From an uncultured Aquimarina sp. (GTDB taxonomy: Bacteria > Bacteroidota > Bacteroidia > Flavobacteriales > Flavobacteriaceae), in assembly GCF_947500065.1 (NCBI RefSeq), contig NZ_CANMQT010000001.1, positions 186,001 through 250,000 of the forward strand: 64,000 nt of DNA. The letters are read 5' to 3'. The position numbers and the translations under genes were made by a program. Below, piece by piece: positions 42,142 to 50,853 of the stretch. A model generated the notes under the pieces. That model was not told the origin of the DNA, ran no database searches, and saw only the letters and a program-made list of their open reading frames with translations. Position 1 is the stretch's first letter. Each line of letters opens with the position of its first letter.

Positions 42142-43311
42142 ATGAAGAAGATTCAAATGGTTGACTTAAAGGGTCAATATGAACAAATTAAAGAACGTGT
42201 GGATTCGTCTATTCTAGATGTTATCTCCAATGCCGCATTTATAAACGGTCCGGAAGTACATAGTTTCCAAAAAGAATTGGAAGAATATTTAGATGTGAAA
42301 CATGTAATTCCTTGTGCTAATGGAACGGATGCTTTGCAAATAGCGATGATGGGATTGGGCTTAAAACCAGGAGATGAAGTTATCACTGCAGATTTTACTT
42401 TTGCAGCTACCGTAGAAGTGATTGCGCTATTACAACTTACACCTGTTTTAGTAGATGTAGAACCGGATTCTTTTAATATTGATCCAGATGCCATTCGTAA
42501 AGCTATCACACCAAATACAAAGGCAATTGTACCTGTTCATTTATTTGGTCAAGCTGCTAATATGGATGAAATTATGGCAATTGCTAAGGAACATAATCTA
42601 TATGTAATAGAAGATAATGCGCAAGGTATTGGTTCTAGTTACAAATTTGCAGATGGAAAAGTTGTAAAAACCGGAACTATTGGTCACGTATCTTCTACTT
42701 CGTTTTTTCCATCTAAAAATTTAGGATGTTACGGTGATGGTGGAGCTATTTTTACCAATGATGATGATCTGGCACATACTATTCGTGGAGTTGTAAATCA
42801 CGGAATGTATAAAAGATACCATCATGATGTAGTCGGTGTAAACTCTCGATTAGATTCTATCCAAGCTACAGTACTTAGAGCTAAGCTCCCTAATCTGGAC
42901 ACATATAATAATGCCAGAAGAGCAGCTGCAAGAAAATATACTAAGGCTTTTGAAAACATAGAAAATATAATCACCCCAAAAGTAAAAGGAAATAGCTGTG
43001 ACACTCATGAAGATACAATTTGTGACACTTGTAACTGTCATGTATTTCATCAATACACGCTTCGTGTTGTCAATATAGATCGTGATGCCCTAGCAAAACA
43101 TCTTAATGATGCAGGAATCCCTTGTGGTGTATATTATCCTATTCCATTGCATAACCAAAAAGCATATCAAGATGAGCGCTATAATGAAGCTGATTTCCCG
43201 GTTACCAATCAACTTGTGAAAGAAGTAATTTCATTACCTATGCATACCGAATTAGATAATGAACAAATCAATTTTATAACAAAAACTATTATTGATTTTG
43301 TTACTAAATAA
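42142..43311 (+). CDS. DegT/DnrJ/EryC1/StrS-family aminotransferase with Cys-rich insertion
   Basis: This 389-residue PLP-dependent sugar aminotransferase has PCANGTDALQIAMMGLG near residue 56, ADFTFAATVEV, EDNAQGIGSSY and the PLP lysine in STSFFPSKNLGCYGDGG (Lys near residue 193). Such enzymes aminate keto-sugars for surface polysaccharide. Between residues 286 and 300 lies an unusual insertion with Cys286, His289, Cys294, Cys297, Cys299 and His300, directly before the conserved HQYTLRV. It has its own promoter and no sugar-biosynthesis neighbours, so its substrate is not indicated. Confidence 0.92.
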   Translation: MKKIQMVDLKGQYEQIKERVDSSILDVISNAAFINGPEVHSFQKELEEYLDVKHVIPCANGTDALQIAMMGLGLKPGDEVITADFTFAATVEVIALLQLTPVLVDVEPDSFNIDPDAIRKAITPNTKAIVPVHLFGQAANMDEIMAIAKEHNLYVIEDNAQGIGSSYKFADGKVVKTGTIGHVSSTSFFPSKNLGCYGDGGAIFTNDDDLAHTIRGVVNHGMYKRYHHDVVGVNSRLDSIQATVLRAKLPNLDTYNNARRAAARKYTKAFENIENIITPKVKGNSCDTHEDTICDTCNCHVFHQYTLRVVNIDRDALAKHLNDAGIPCGVYYPIPLHNQKAYQDERYNEADFPVTNQLVKEVISLPMHTELDNEQINFITKTIIDFVTK

Positions 43312-43377
43312 ATTTCAAAAATTAGAAAAACCAATTACCCCTTATAATTAATTTTATATAACCCATAAATACCTATA

Positions 43378-44562
43378 ATGGATTCACTTTGTCTTTGTTA
43401 TAATCTAGTAGATCAGAAAAATCTCCCTGGAATTCCTCCTTTACCAGAAGCCTATATCGTACCCGTAAGTAATGGTCGTCTTGGTTATGTTGAGAAGCAA
43501 GCAACTCCTGCAACCCTTGAAAGTTTTGGGATACCATATCTAGAAACTGCTCACGAACAGTTGTTAGAAATATGTTCTAGTCTAAAAATTGCGGTGTTAG
43601 AACAGCAATTCAGACCAGCTAAAAAGAGAAAAAACTTTGGTCTTGCAGATATTTTGAAAGAACCTAAAATTAAAGATGTAGTTATCAGCTATATTAATAA
43701 TAAACTCTCTACTTTTTTTGCTCTTGTAATTGAGAATCAATATTCTGTTATACATAACGCACAAAGAAAAGATCCTTTTGAAGTACATAGGTTATCGATT
43801 GGTGATAGCATACTTAATCCAATCCTAGAATTTACAAAAACAGACGAAGGTATCGATTATGCTTTTTCTTTGAAGGATGGAGAGAAATCTATAATTCCTC
43901 AAAACCATAACATTCAGATATTACTAAATGAACCCTCTTGGATTGTATTAGACAAGTCTATTCACCACATTAATAACCTAAATGCCAATAAATTAAAACC
44001 GTTTTTTAGTAAAGAAAAAATCACTATAGCTAAAAAACATATTAAAACCTATCTAGATAAGGTAATCATCCCTGTTATCAAAAATGTGGATGTAATAGCT
44101 AATGGTTTCGAAATTATAATTCACAAGGAAATAACATCTTACAGGATAGAGATTATTCAGGATTTTATAAAAGAAAATTATGTCGCCAAAGTAGTTTTTA
44201 ACTACGGTGAAGCTACTTTTGATTATAACAGTGCCAAAAAAACTTCTTCTGATGTACATTTTGGAGAAAATGAAGAAATTCAAATCACTCAAATCAAGAG
44301 AGATCCTAATGCTGAAAAAGAAATTATAGCATTGCTGACATCAAAAGGATTAACAATAAATGCGAATCTTTTACTTGAGATCGAAGTTTCTGATGATCCA
44401 TTAGCCATTTTTAATTGGGTACAAACGAATCATAAGGAACTAGAAAAAGAAGGCTTTGAGATTATTATGCCTAACCTTGAAGATAGATCTGTAAATCTTG
44501 ACTCACATCAGATCGAAATTAAGAACAAAAAAAAAATGACTGGTTCGATGTCAAAGGAATAG
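43378..44562 (+). CDS. SNF2-family helicase, N-terminal part (frameshifted)
   Basis: This 394-residue frame is made of mixed alpha/beta sequence without motor motifs; it corresponds to the N-terminal extension of flavobacterial SNF2/DEAH helicases of about 950-980 residues. It ends in KNKKKMTGSMSKE and a stop just after a run of ten A residues. Read one base back at that run, the coding sequence continues without interruption into the downstream SNF2 frame (KNDWFDVKGIVLIG...). The gene is therefore the first half of one split gene rather than an independent protein. Confidence 0.8.
   Translation: MDSLCLCYNLVDQKNLPGIPPLPEAYIVPVSNGRLGYVEKQATPATLESFGIPYLETAHEQLLEICSSLKIAVLEQQFRPAKKRKNFGLADILKEPKIKDVVISYINNKLSTFFALVIENQYSVIHNAQRKDPFEVHRLSIGDSILNPILEFTKTDEGIDYAFSLKDGEKSIIPQNHNIQILLNEPSWIVLDKSIHHINNLNANKLKPFFSKEKITIAKKHIKTYLDKVIIPVIKNVDVIANGFEIIIHKEITSYRIEIIQDFIKENYVAKVVFNYGEATFDYNSAKKTSSDVHFGENEEIQITQIKRDPNAEKEIIALLTSKGLTINANLLLEIEVSDDPLAIFNWVQTNHKELEKEGFEIIMPNLEDRSVNLDSHQIEIKNKKKMTGSMSKE
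44527..44536 (+). other. A10 tract at the SNF2 frame junction
   Basis: Ten consecutive A residues separate the two frames. The upstream frame reads AAC-AAA-AAA-AAA-ATG and stops at 44562. The other frame reads AAA-AAA-AAT-GAC-TGG and stays open to 46280. Eight or eleven A residues would give a single uninterrupted gene. A small hairpin (AAGGA/TCCTT, 44554-44567) starts 17 nt downstream. This is a site for slippage, a real indel or a sequencing error. Confidence 0.85.
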
Positions 44563-44675
44563 TCCTTATTGGAACTCAGGAAATTCCGTTTTCTAAATTT
44601 ATTAAGTACATAAAAGAAAATAATCGTCTTTTCCCAATTGATGATCATTCCGTATTTATTATTCCTCTAGAATGG

Positions 44676-46280
44676 ATGACACGCTTTAAGAAATTAGCAA
44701 ATTTCGGAAAAGTACAGGATGATAGTATTCAAGTAAACAAAGGTAATTACACCTTACTAGAGGATATCATTGCTCCAGAAGAATTAGAAATTACGGAACA
44801 TATTGATTTCGACTATCAACCTTCATCCGCATTAAAAGCTACATTAAGGCCATATCAAGAAGAAGGTCTAAAGTGGTTGATAAAACACCAACAGAATCAA
44901 CTGGGTGCCTGTCTTGCAGATGATATGGGACTTGGAAAAACATTACAAACCATTGCAGCCTTGCTGTACACTAAAGAACAACTTACTCCAGAACCTCAGG
45001 AAACAAAAACGATTCGGTTAGACCTGTTTAGTGATCCTTTAGAAATCAAAACCTATCTCAAAGCATTAATTGTACTACCATCTTCTTTAATATTTAACTG
45101 GGCACAAGAAATATTAAAATTTGCTCCACAACTCACAATTACAAAATACATAGGATCTGATCGCAAAAAAATAATACCCTATATAGAAACATATGACATC
45201 ATACTTACAACCTATACCACATTATCTAAAGACATTTCCCAATTAAAAAAAACGAAATTCACATATTTAGTAACTGACGAAAGTCAGCAAATTAAAAATA
45301 AAGAATCTAAAATATTCAAAGCTGTTAATAATATCAATGCAACCCATAAAATTTCATTAAGTGGTACTCCCATTGAAAATTCATTATCAGATCTTTGGTC
45401 ACAAATGGAGTTTATCAACCCAGGAATGCTAGGGAGTTATCCGTTTTTTAAAGATCATTTTAAAATTCCAATAGAAAAGCATCAGAACGAAGAGCGCATT
45501 AAAGAACTAAAAACACTTATTGAACCTTTTATACTAAGAAGAACCAAAGAACAAGTTGCTAAGGATCTACCAGAGTTGTCTGAACAGATCATCTACACAG
45601 AGATGCTAACAGAACAGGAAAAAGAATATGAATCTCAGAAATCTGCAGCAAGAAATTTATTATTAGGTATTGATCCAATATCTGCTAATAAAATTCACAT
45701 TATTAACACCTTAACCAAACTACGTCAATTAGCGAATCACCCTAAACTTTTTAACCCATCTACAAAGGATACTTCTGGTAAATTTAAAGATGTTACCTCA
45801 CATTTAGAAACATTGGTTAGATCCAACAAAAAGGTATTAATATTTAGTTCTTTTGTATCTCATCTTAATCTGTACCAGGAGTGGTGTGCATCGCAGAACA
45901 TCTCTTTCGTAAGTCTTACAGGTCAGACAAAAAGTTCGGATAGAGAAAAGGTTGTCAATGAATTTCAGGAAAATGATACAATTCCCCTATTCTTCATTTC
46001 ATTAAAAGCAGGAGGAGTAGGTCTTAATCTTACGAAAGCTTCCTATGTTGTTTTATTGGATCCCTGGTGGAATCCTTTTATTGAGAAACAAGCCATTGCC
46101 CGTTCACATCGTATTGGACAGAAAAACAATGTTATGGTCAGTCGTTTTATCACTAAAAATACGATCGAAGAAAAAATCCTTCAATTACAAGAACGTAAAA
46201 AGAATCTTTCTGATGAAATCATCTCTATTGACACAATACCTGACTACATAGAAAATGACTTAGCTGAATTATTAAAATAA
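44676..46280 (+). CDS. SNF2-family DEAD/DEAH helicase, motor part (frameshifted)
   Basis: The 534-residue stretch from the first in-frame ATG contains the complete SNF2 motor: motif I ADDMGLGKTLQT, motif II TDESQQIKN (DESQ instead of the usual DEAQ/DEGH), motif III SLSGTPIENS, motif IV/V LFFISLKAGGVGLNLTKA and motif VI ARSHRIGQ. The frame is open further upstream to the A10 tract, and its residues there (about 45) match the family. It therefore most likely starts as a continuation of the 43378 gene. Such proteins remodel protein-DNA complexes, roughly RapA-like. If the split is real, this part could be translated alone but would lack the N-terminal domain. Confidence 0.85.
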   Translation: MTRFKKLANFGKVQDDSIQVNKGNYTLLEDIIAPEELEITEHIDFDYQPSSALKATLRPYQEEGLKWLIKHQQNQLGACLADDMGLGKTLQTIAALLYTKEQLTPEPQETKTIRLDLFSDPLEIKTYLKALIVLPSSLIFNWAQEILKFAPQLTITKYIGSDRKKIIPYIETYDIILTTYTTLSKDISQLKKTKFTYLVTDESQQIKNKESKIFKAVNNINATHKISLSGTPIENSLSDLWSQMEFINPGMLGSYPFFKDHFKIPIEKHQNEERIKELKTLIEPFILRRTKEQVAKDLPELSEQIIYTEMLTEQEKEYESQKSAARNLLLGIDPISANKIHIINTLTKLRQLANHPKLFNPSTKDTSGKFKDVTSHLETLVRSNKKVLIFSSFVSHLNLYQEWCASQNISFVSLTGQTKSSDREKVVNEFQENDTIPLFFISLKAGGVGLNLTKASYVVLLDPWWNPFIEKQAIARSHRIGQKNNVMVSRFITKNTIEEKILQLQERKKNLSDEIISIDTIPDYIENDLAELLK

Positions 46281-46488
46281 AGATGTATTGGATTGATTCA
46301 ACAAATACTTAAAAGAAACTAATACATTACCTAATATGGAATTTCACTGAAGATAAAGCAATACTACTCCCTGTATTTCTAAAAGAAATCATAATCTACT
46401 TATCAATTACAGTATTTTATTTTAAATTGTTGATCTTATAATTTAGCACAAATTCATTCATAGACAACTTCACACAATTTATAAGCTT

Positions 46489-47763
46489 ATGAAATTCTTT
46501 TACACATTACTCTTTGTCTTAATAAGTACTACTCTTGTTGCTCAAGACACATACATTCATTGCGGAAAATTAATTGACACCAAATCAGGTAAAATTCTTA
46601 CGGAAAGAACAATCGTGGTATCCGGCAAGAAAATCAGTAAAGTAGAAATAGGGTATACTACTGGAGAAAGTGATGATAATATTATTGACCTGAAAGACAA
46701 AACCGTAATGCCAGGACTCATTGATATGCACGTTCATATCGAAAGTGAATCTAATCCAAAGGCATATCTAGAACGTTATACGAGCAACGAGGCAGATGTA
46801 GCTTATAATTCAGTTGGATTTGCTAAGACTACATTAATGGCCGGGTTTACTACGATACGAGATCTTGGAGGAAGTGGCGTAAACATTGCTTTGAAGAAAG
46901 CAATTGCCCAAGGAAAAATCGATGGTCCAAGAATATTCACAGCAGGTAAATCACTAGCAACAACTGGCGGTCATGCAGATCCAACCAATGGAAGTAATAA
47001 ATCTTTAATAGGGGATCCAGGTCCAAAAGATGGTGTAGTAAACAGTGTAGAAGATGCTAAAAAAGCTGTTAGACAACGTTATAAAAACGGTGCTGATCTA
47101 ATTAAAATTACGGCCACTGGAGGAGTGTTAAGTGTAGCCAAAAGTAGTTCTAATCCTCAATTTACGATAGAAGAAATAAAAGCTATCTGTAAAACCGCAA
47201 AGGATTATGGATTTCATGTAGCTGCCCATGCACACGGAGATGAAGGAATGCAACGTGCAATAATCGGAGGCGTAAAAACAATCGAGCACGGTACGTTAAT
47301 GAGTACTAAAACTATGGATCTAATGAAAAAAAATAGAGCTTATTTAGTACCTACTATTACCGCTGGAAAAGAAGTTACTGAAAAAGCTAAAATAGATGGG
47401 TACTATCCTGCGATCATTGTTCCAAAAGCTCTAGAAATCGGACCTCAGATTCAAGATACTTTTAAGAAAGCATATAAACGTGGTGTCCGCATTGCATTTG
47501 GTACAGATGCAGGAGTTTTTAAGCACGGACAGAATGCCAAAGAATTTGGATATATGGTAGAAGCTGGTATGCGCCCAATAACAGCCATACAATGTGCTAC
47601 TATAGTCAATGCTAAAGTATTGAATATGACTAAAGAATTAGGGCAAATTGCACCCGATTTCTTTGCTGATATAGTAGCAGTAAATGATGATCCTACTGAA
47701 GAAATAAAAACTATGGAAAATGTAGTATTTGTAATGAAAAACGGAAAAATATATAAACAATAA
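46489..47763 (+). CDS. Exported amidohydrolase (metal-dependent, imidazolonepropionase-like)
   Basis: The 424-residue protein has a signal peptide (YTLLFVLISTTLVAQ) and the amidohydrolase metal motifs: DMHVHIE (about residue 79), a candidate carbamylated Lys in the ADLIKITATGG segment (about residue 205), AAHAHGDEGM, IEHGTLM and FGTDAGVF (about residue 342). It is related to Xaa-Pro dipeptidase/prolidase-like periplasmic amidohydrolases, probably acting on dipeptides or N-acyl amino acids. It starts a four-gene group with a TlpA-like protein, an esterase and a lipocalin-like protein, all exported. Confidence 0.9.
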   Translation: MKFFYTLLFVLISTTLVAQDTYIHCGKLIDTKSGKILTERTIVVSGKKISKVEIGYTTGESDDNIIDLKDKTVMPGLIDMHVHIESESNPKAYLERYTSNEADVAYNSVGFAKTTLMAGFTTIRDLGGSGVNIALKKAIAQGKIDGPRIFTAGKSLATTGGHADPTNGSNKSLIGDPGPKDGVVNSVEDAKKAVRQRYKNGADLIKITATGGVLSVAKSSSNPQFTIEEIKAICKTAKDYGFHVAAHAHGDEGMQRAIIGGVKTIEHGTLMSTKTMDLMKKNRAYLVPTITAGKEVTEKAKIDGYYPAIIVPKALEIGPQIQDTFKKAYKRGVRIAFGTDAGVFKHGQNAKEFGYMVEAGMRPITAIQCATIVNAKVLNMTKELGQIAPDFFADIVAVNDDPTEEIKTMENVVFVMKNGKIYKQ

Positions 47764-47813
47764 ATTTTTATACTAATAAATCAACATCATAGTAAGATAC
47801 TATCTTATATAAA

Positions 47814-48323
47814 GTGAAAAAAATATCGCAATATATCGTTCTAGGCATTGTTTTATCATTTGGATTATTCTACTTGTATACAAAAATTTCTGCTGCAGAT
47901 GAAGGAGATTTAGCTCCTGATTTTGAGGCTACATTAGTAGATGGAACTTCCTTTAAATTATCAGAACTTCGAGGTGGATATGTATTATTGGATTTCTGGG
48001 GTTCATGGTGCCCTCCTTGTATTAAAGAAAGCCCGCAATTAGTAGCATTGCATCAAAAACATGGTAATGAATTAACCATTGTAAGTGTTGCACTGGAAAA
48101 AAACAAAGACTCCTGGAAAAAAGTGGTTTCTAAGTTTGGATACACCTGGAAAAATCAAATTGTCAATCAGAATCGATTTGTGATGCTTTCAGATATTGCT
48201 AGAAAATATGGTGTTTCGGAAATTCCTGCCAAATTTCTAATTGCTCCTGATGGAAAATTGATGGAAAATTATTCTTTTAAGGAAATTGACAGTCTACTAT
48301 CCAAATCCAGAACAAATAGATAA
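47814..48323 (+). CDS. TlpA/ResA-type membrane-anchored thioredoxin-like protein
   Basis: This 169-residue protein starts with GTG; KKISQYIVLGIVLSFGLFYLYTK forms an uncleaved membrane anchor. The thioredoxin fold carries FWGSWCPPCIKESPQL (CPPC, about residue 63) and the cis-Pro segment VSEIPAKFLIAPDG. It is probably a periplasmic disulfide reductase. It follows the amidohydrolase gene by 50 bp and is followed after 3 bp by the esterase gene. No ATG lies in frame upstream of the hydrophobic anchor. Confidence 0.88.
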   Translation: MKKISQYIVLGIVLSFGLFYLYTKISAADEGDLAPDFEATLVDGTSFKLSELRGGYVLLDFWGSWCPPCIKESPQLVALHQKHGNELTIVSVALEKNKDSWKKVVSKFGYTWKNQIVNQNRFVMLSDIARKYGVSEIPAKFLIAPDGKLMENYSFKEIDSLLSKSRTNR

Positions 48324-48326
48324 AAC

Positions 48327-49199
48327 ATGAATTTCAAACACCTATATCTAATAGTTATTATTACAATTGTTTTCGGATGTAAAGAGAAGTCTAAAAAATC
48401 TGAAACGACAGAAGTAAGAGAAACTGAAGTAGTAAAAGAAACCACTGCGCTGCCTAATGTAAAGGTGTTAGAAAAGCAATTTACGATGGCTGGTTTAAAT
48501 CGTAATCGTCAGATCAGAATTTACTTGCCACCCAATTACAATAAATCGAATAAAAAATATCCTGTACTATACATGCACGATGCACAAAATTTATTCGACA
48601 AGTTCACATCGTATTCTGGTGAATGGGAAGTAGATGAAAGTCTTAACAAACTAGCTGAAACATCAAAACTAGAATTTATCGTTATAGGAATTGATAACGG
48701 TGCTGAAAAACGGATGAACGAGCTTAGTCCTTGGGAAAACTCAGAATTCGGTATAGCTGAAGGAAAAGAATATATGAAATTCATTGTGGATCAAATTAAA
48801 CCTTATGTAGACAATTCTTACAGAACGTTAAGTGATAAAAATAACACTGTGATTATTGGAAGTTCTATGGGTGGATTGATCTCGCACTATGCTATCCATC
48901 AATATCCAGAAGTCTTTAGTAAAGCAGGAATTTTCTCTCCATCATATTGGTATTCTGAAGATGTTTTCACATTTACGGAAAAAAATTCTGTTCCAGAACA
49001 AACTCGATTGTTTCTATTAGTTGGTAAAAAAGAAGGACAAGGGATGACGGACAATGCCGAAAAAATGTATACTCAGATTCTTTCTTCAAACCATCCGAAA
49101 AAAAACATCCATCTTATTATAGATCCCGAAGGTGAACATAATGAAGCATTTTGGAAAAAGCATTTTGCTTCAGCAATTGAGTGGCTATTTGTTTATTAA
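48327..49199 (+). CDS. Lipoprotein esterase of the alpha/beta hydrolase (esterase D-like) family
   Basis: The 290-residue protein has a signal peptide with lipobox (ITIVFGC, Cys18). The esterase domain shows NRQIRIYLPPNYNKSNKKYPVLYMHDAQN (about residue 58), nucleophile motif IIGSSMGGLISHYA (about residue 173) and a late His in EGEHNEAFWKKHF. The family includes putative feruloyl/siderophore-type esterases of the superfamily, with undefined substrates. It begins 3 bp after the TlpA-like gene. A polar linker of about 30 residues follows the lipid anchor. Confidence 0.88.
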   Translation: MNFKHLYLIVIITIVFGCKEKSKKSETTEVRETEVVKETTALPNVKVLEKQFTMAGLNRNRQIRIYLPPNYNKSNKKYPVLYMHDAQNLFDKFTSYSGEWEVDESLNKLAETSKLEFIVIGIDNGAEKRMNELSPWENSEFGIAEGKEYMKFIVDQIKPYVDNSYRTLSDKNNTVIIGSSMGGLISHYAIHQYPEVFSKAGIFSPSYWYSEDVFTFTEKNSVPEQTRLFLLVGKKEGQGMTDNAEKMYTQILSSNHPKKNIHLIIDPEGEHNEAFWKKHFASAIEWLFVY

Positions 49200-49218
49200 T
49201 TACACAAATTAAAAGATT

Positions 49219-49734
49219 ATGAAAACCATCAAGCTTCTTCTTATACTTTCTATAGTATCAATATCTTCCTATAGCCAAAAAACTGACCTCACTATATTCA
49301 AAAACCTTATAGGTAAAGAATGGAAAGCAGAAGGGACTTGGGGAGATGGCACTATCTTTAAACAAGAAACTATCTTCATGTATGATTTAAATAACAGCTT
49401 AGTGATTGTAAAATCCAAGGGTTTTACCAATAAAAAGCAAACACAATATGGTTGGCGTAATCATGGTATAAGAAAATTTGACGCTGAAACCAAAACCATT
49501 AAATTCTGGGAATTCGATATTTTTGGTGGAGTTACAGAAGGAACGGTAAAAGTGGATGGCAAAAATATTATGTATCAATATCAATATGGAGAATCACTGG
49601 TAACGGATATGTGGGAATATGTGGATGACCACACCTACAATCTTAAAATTGGGGATTACGCGGATGGAACTTGGAAACAAATATATCTAGAGACTCAGTT
49701 TAAAGCTGAAAAATCAGAGAGTAGCGGTCGCTAA
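49219..49734 (+). CDS. Exported lipocalin-like protein of unknown function
   Basis: The 171-residue protein has a signal peptide (LLLILSIVSISSYSQ). The mature part is antiparallel-beta with the pattern LIGKEWKAEGTWGDGTIFKQ, then GVTEGTVKVDGKNI and ADGTWKQIYLE, as in small lipocalin- or nitrobindin-like folds used for ligand binding. I cannot name the family with confidence. It lies 19 bp after the esterase gene, last in the four-gene exported group. Confidence 0.72.
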   Translation: MKTIKLLLILSIVSISSYSQKTDLTIFKNLIGKEWKAEGTWGDGTIFKQETIFMYDLNNSLVIVKSKGFTNKKQTQYGWRNHGIRKFDAETKTIKFWEFDIFGGVTEGTVKVDGKNIMYQYQYGESLVTDMWEYVDDHTYNLKIGDYADGTWKQIYLETQFKAEKSESSGR

Positions 49735-49881
49735 ATGTTAAATAATTCATAGAATCGTCCACACACATAATAACAAAAAACCCCCTTAATTTAACATTAG
49801 CATTTAGGAAACCAGATTTGACACGACTAAAATAGAAATTGTGATATTATTTTAAAGTTAACAACTAACAGCACAAACAAT

Positions 49882-50769
49882 ATGCAAATTCTAAAACCAG
49901 ACCTTAGTCGATTCGAAACTATTAAAGATTTTCCTTATAAGGAAAATTTTATTGATTTTGAAAACCTTAAAATGCATTATATCGACGAAGGAAAAGGCGA
50001 AACCATCTTAGCACTTCATGGAGAACCAACCTGGTCATATCTTTATAGAAAATTTATCCCAACACTAAAAGATTATCGATTCGTTGCTCCAGATCTTATT
50101 GGATTCGGTAAATCAGATAAAATCGTAGGATGGAAGAATTATTCCTTTGATCTTCATTTTAGATCTTTGGAACATTTTATTCAAAAACTAGATTTGAACG
50201 ATATTACGCTGATTGTTCAGGATTGGGGTGGCATGTTAGGATTAAGTTTATTGGCGAAATATCCTGAAAAATTTAAAAGAGTGGTTGTACTAAATACTTT
50301 TTTACCTGTAGGTAAAAAGATGTCGCTTTTTTTCAAAATATGGAGAATGTATGCTAAATATCATCCTTCATTGTCGATTAGTACTATTCTGAAACAAGGT
50401 TCTTATCAGAAATTATCTCAGGAAGTTCTAGATGCTTATAACGCACCTTTCCCAAATAGAAAACATAAAGGTGGCGCTGTTGCTTTTCCTTTATTGGTTC
50501 CTGCTAATAGAAATGATCCTGCTGTGCAACCAATTCAAAAAGCCAGAGATGTTCTATCTAAATGGAACAAACCTGCATTAGTATTATTTTCTGATAAGGA
50601 CAAGATTCTTGGCGGATTGGATAAATTCTTTTATCGACTAATTCCTACCGCAAAAGAGCAGCAAAAAATTAAGATTAAAGATGCTGGACACTTTTTACAA
50701 GAAGAAAAAGGCGAAGAAATAGCACAATACATTCATAAATTCATGAAAGATGAATTGAAAGTTCAATAA
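49882..50769 (+). CDS. Haloalkane dehalogenase-like alpha/beta hydrolase
   Basis: The 295-residue enzyme shows the haloalkane dehalogenase family pattern: LHGEPTWSYLYRKF near residue 48, with the halide-stabilising Trp after the oxyanion segment. The nucleophile is Asp in IVQDWGGMLGLSLLA (about residue 113), where esterases would have Ser. A late catalytic His is in IKDAGHFLQEEKGEE. Length matches the family. The natural substrate may be a halogenated metabolite; epoxide-hydrolase-like relatives share the Asp and cannot be fully excluded. It stands alone before a strong bidirectional hairpin. Confidence 0.88.
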   Translation: MQILKPDLSRFETIKDFPYKENFIDFENLKMHYIDEGKGETILALHGEPTWSYLYRKFIPTLKDYRFVAPDLIGFGKSDKIVGWKNYSFDLHFRSLEHFIQKLDLNDITLIVQDWGGMLGLSLLAKYPEKFKRVVVLNTFLPVGKKMSLFFKIWRMYAKYHPSLSISTILKQGSYQKLSQEVLDAYNAPFPNRKHKGGAVAFPLLVPANRNDPAVQPIQKARDVLSKWNKPALVLFSDKDKILGGLDKFFYRLIPTAKEQQKIKIKDAGHFLQEEKGEEIAQYIHKFMKDELKVQ

Positions 50770-50795
50770 AATAAGTTTTATACTAATCAAAAAAA

Positions 50796-50822
50796 GCCTC
50801 TAAGTTTATTAAACTTAGAGGC
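50796..50822. terminator. Bidirectional intrinsic terminator
   Basis: GCCTCTAAGTTT-ATT-AAACTTAGAGGC is a perfect 12-bp-arm palindrome, with an A-run on its left side that becomes a U-run for minus-strand transcripts. It lies between the convergent dehalogenase-like (ends 50769) and fabD (ends 50854) genes. Confidence 0.88.
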
Positions 50823-50853
50823 TTCACTATTACCATTAAATAATTTCTTCTAT

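Noticed and set aside
42174..42509. 111-codon minus-strand ORF opposite the DegT aminotransferase
   Set aside because: It is a shadow of a well-conserved gene with no independent support.
46045..46251. 68-codon ORF inside the SNF2 helicase gene
   Set aside because: It is an alternative-frame shadow over conserved helicase motifs V and VI.
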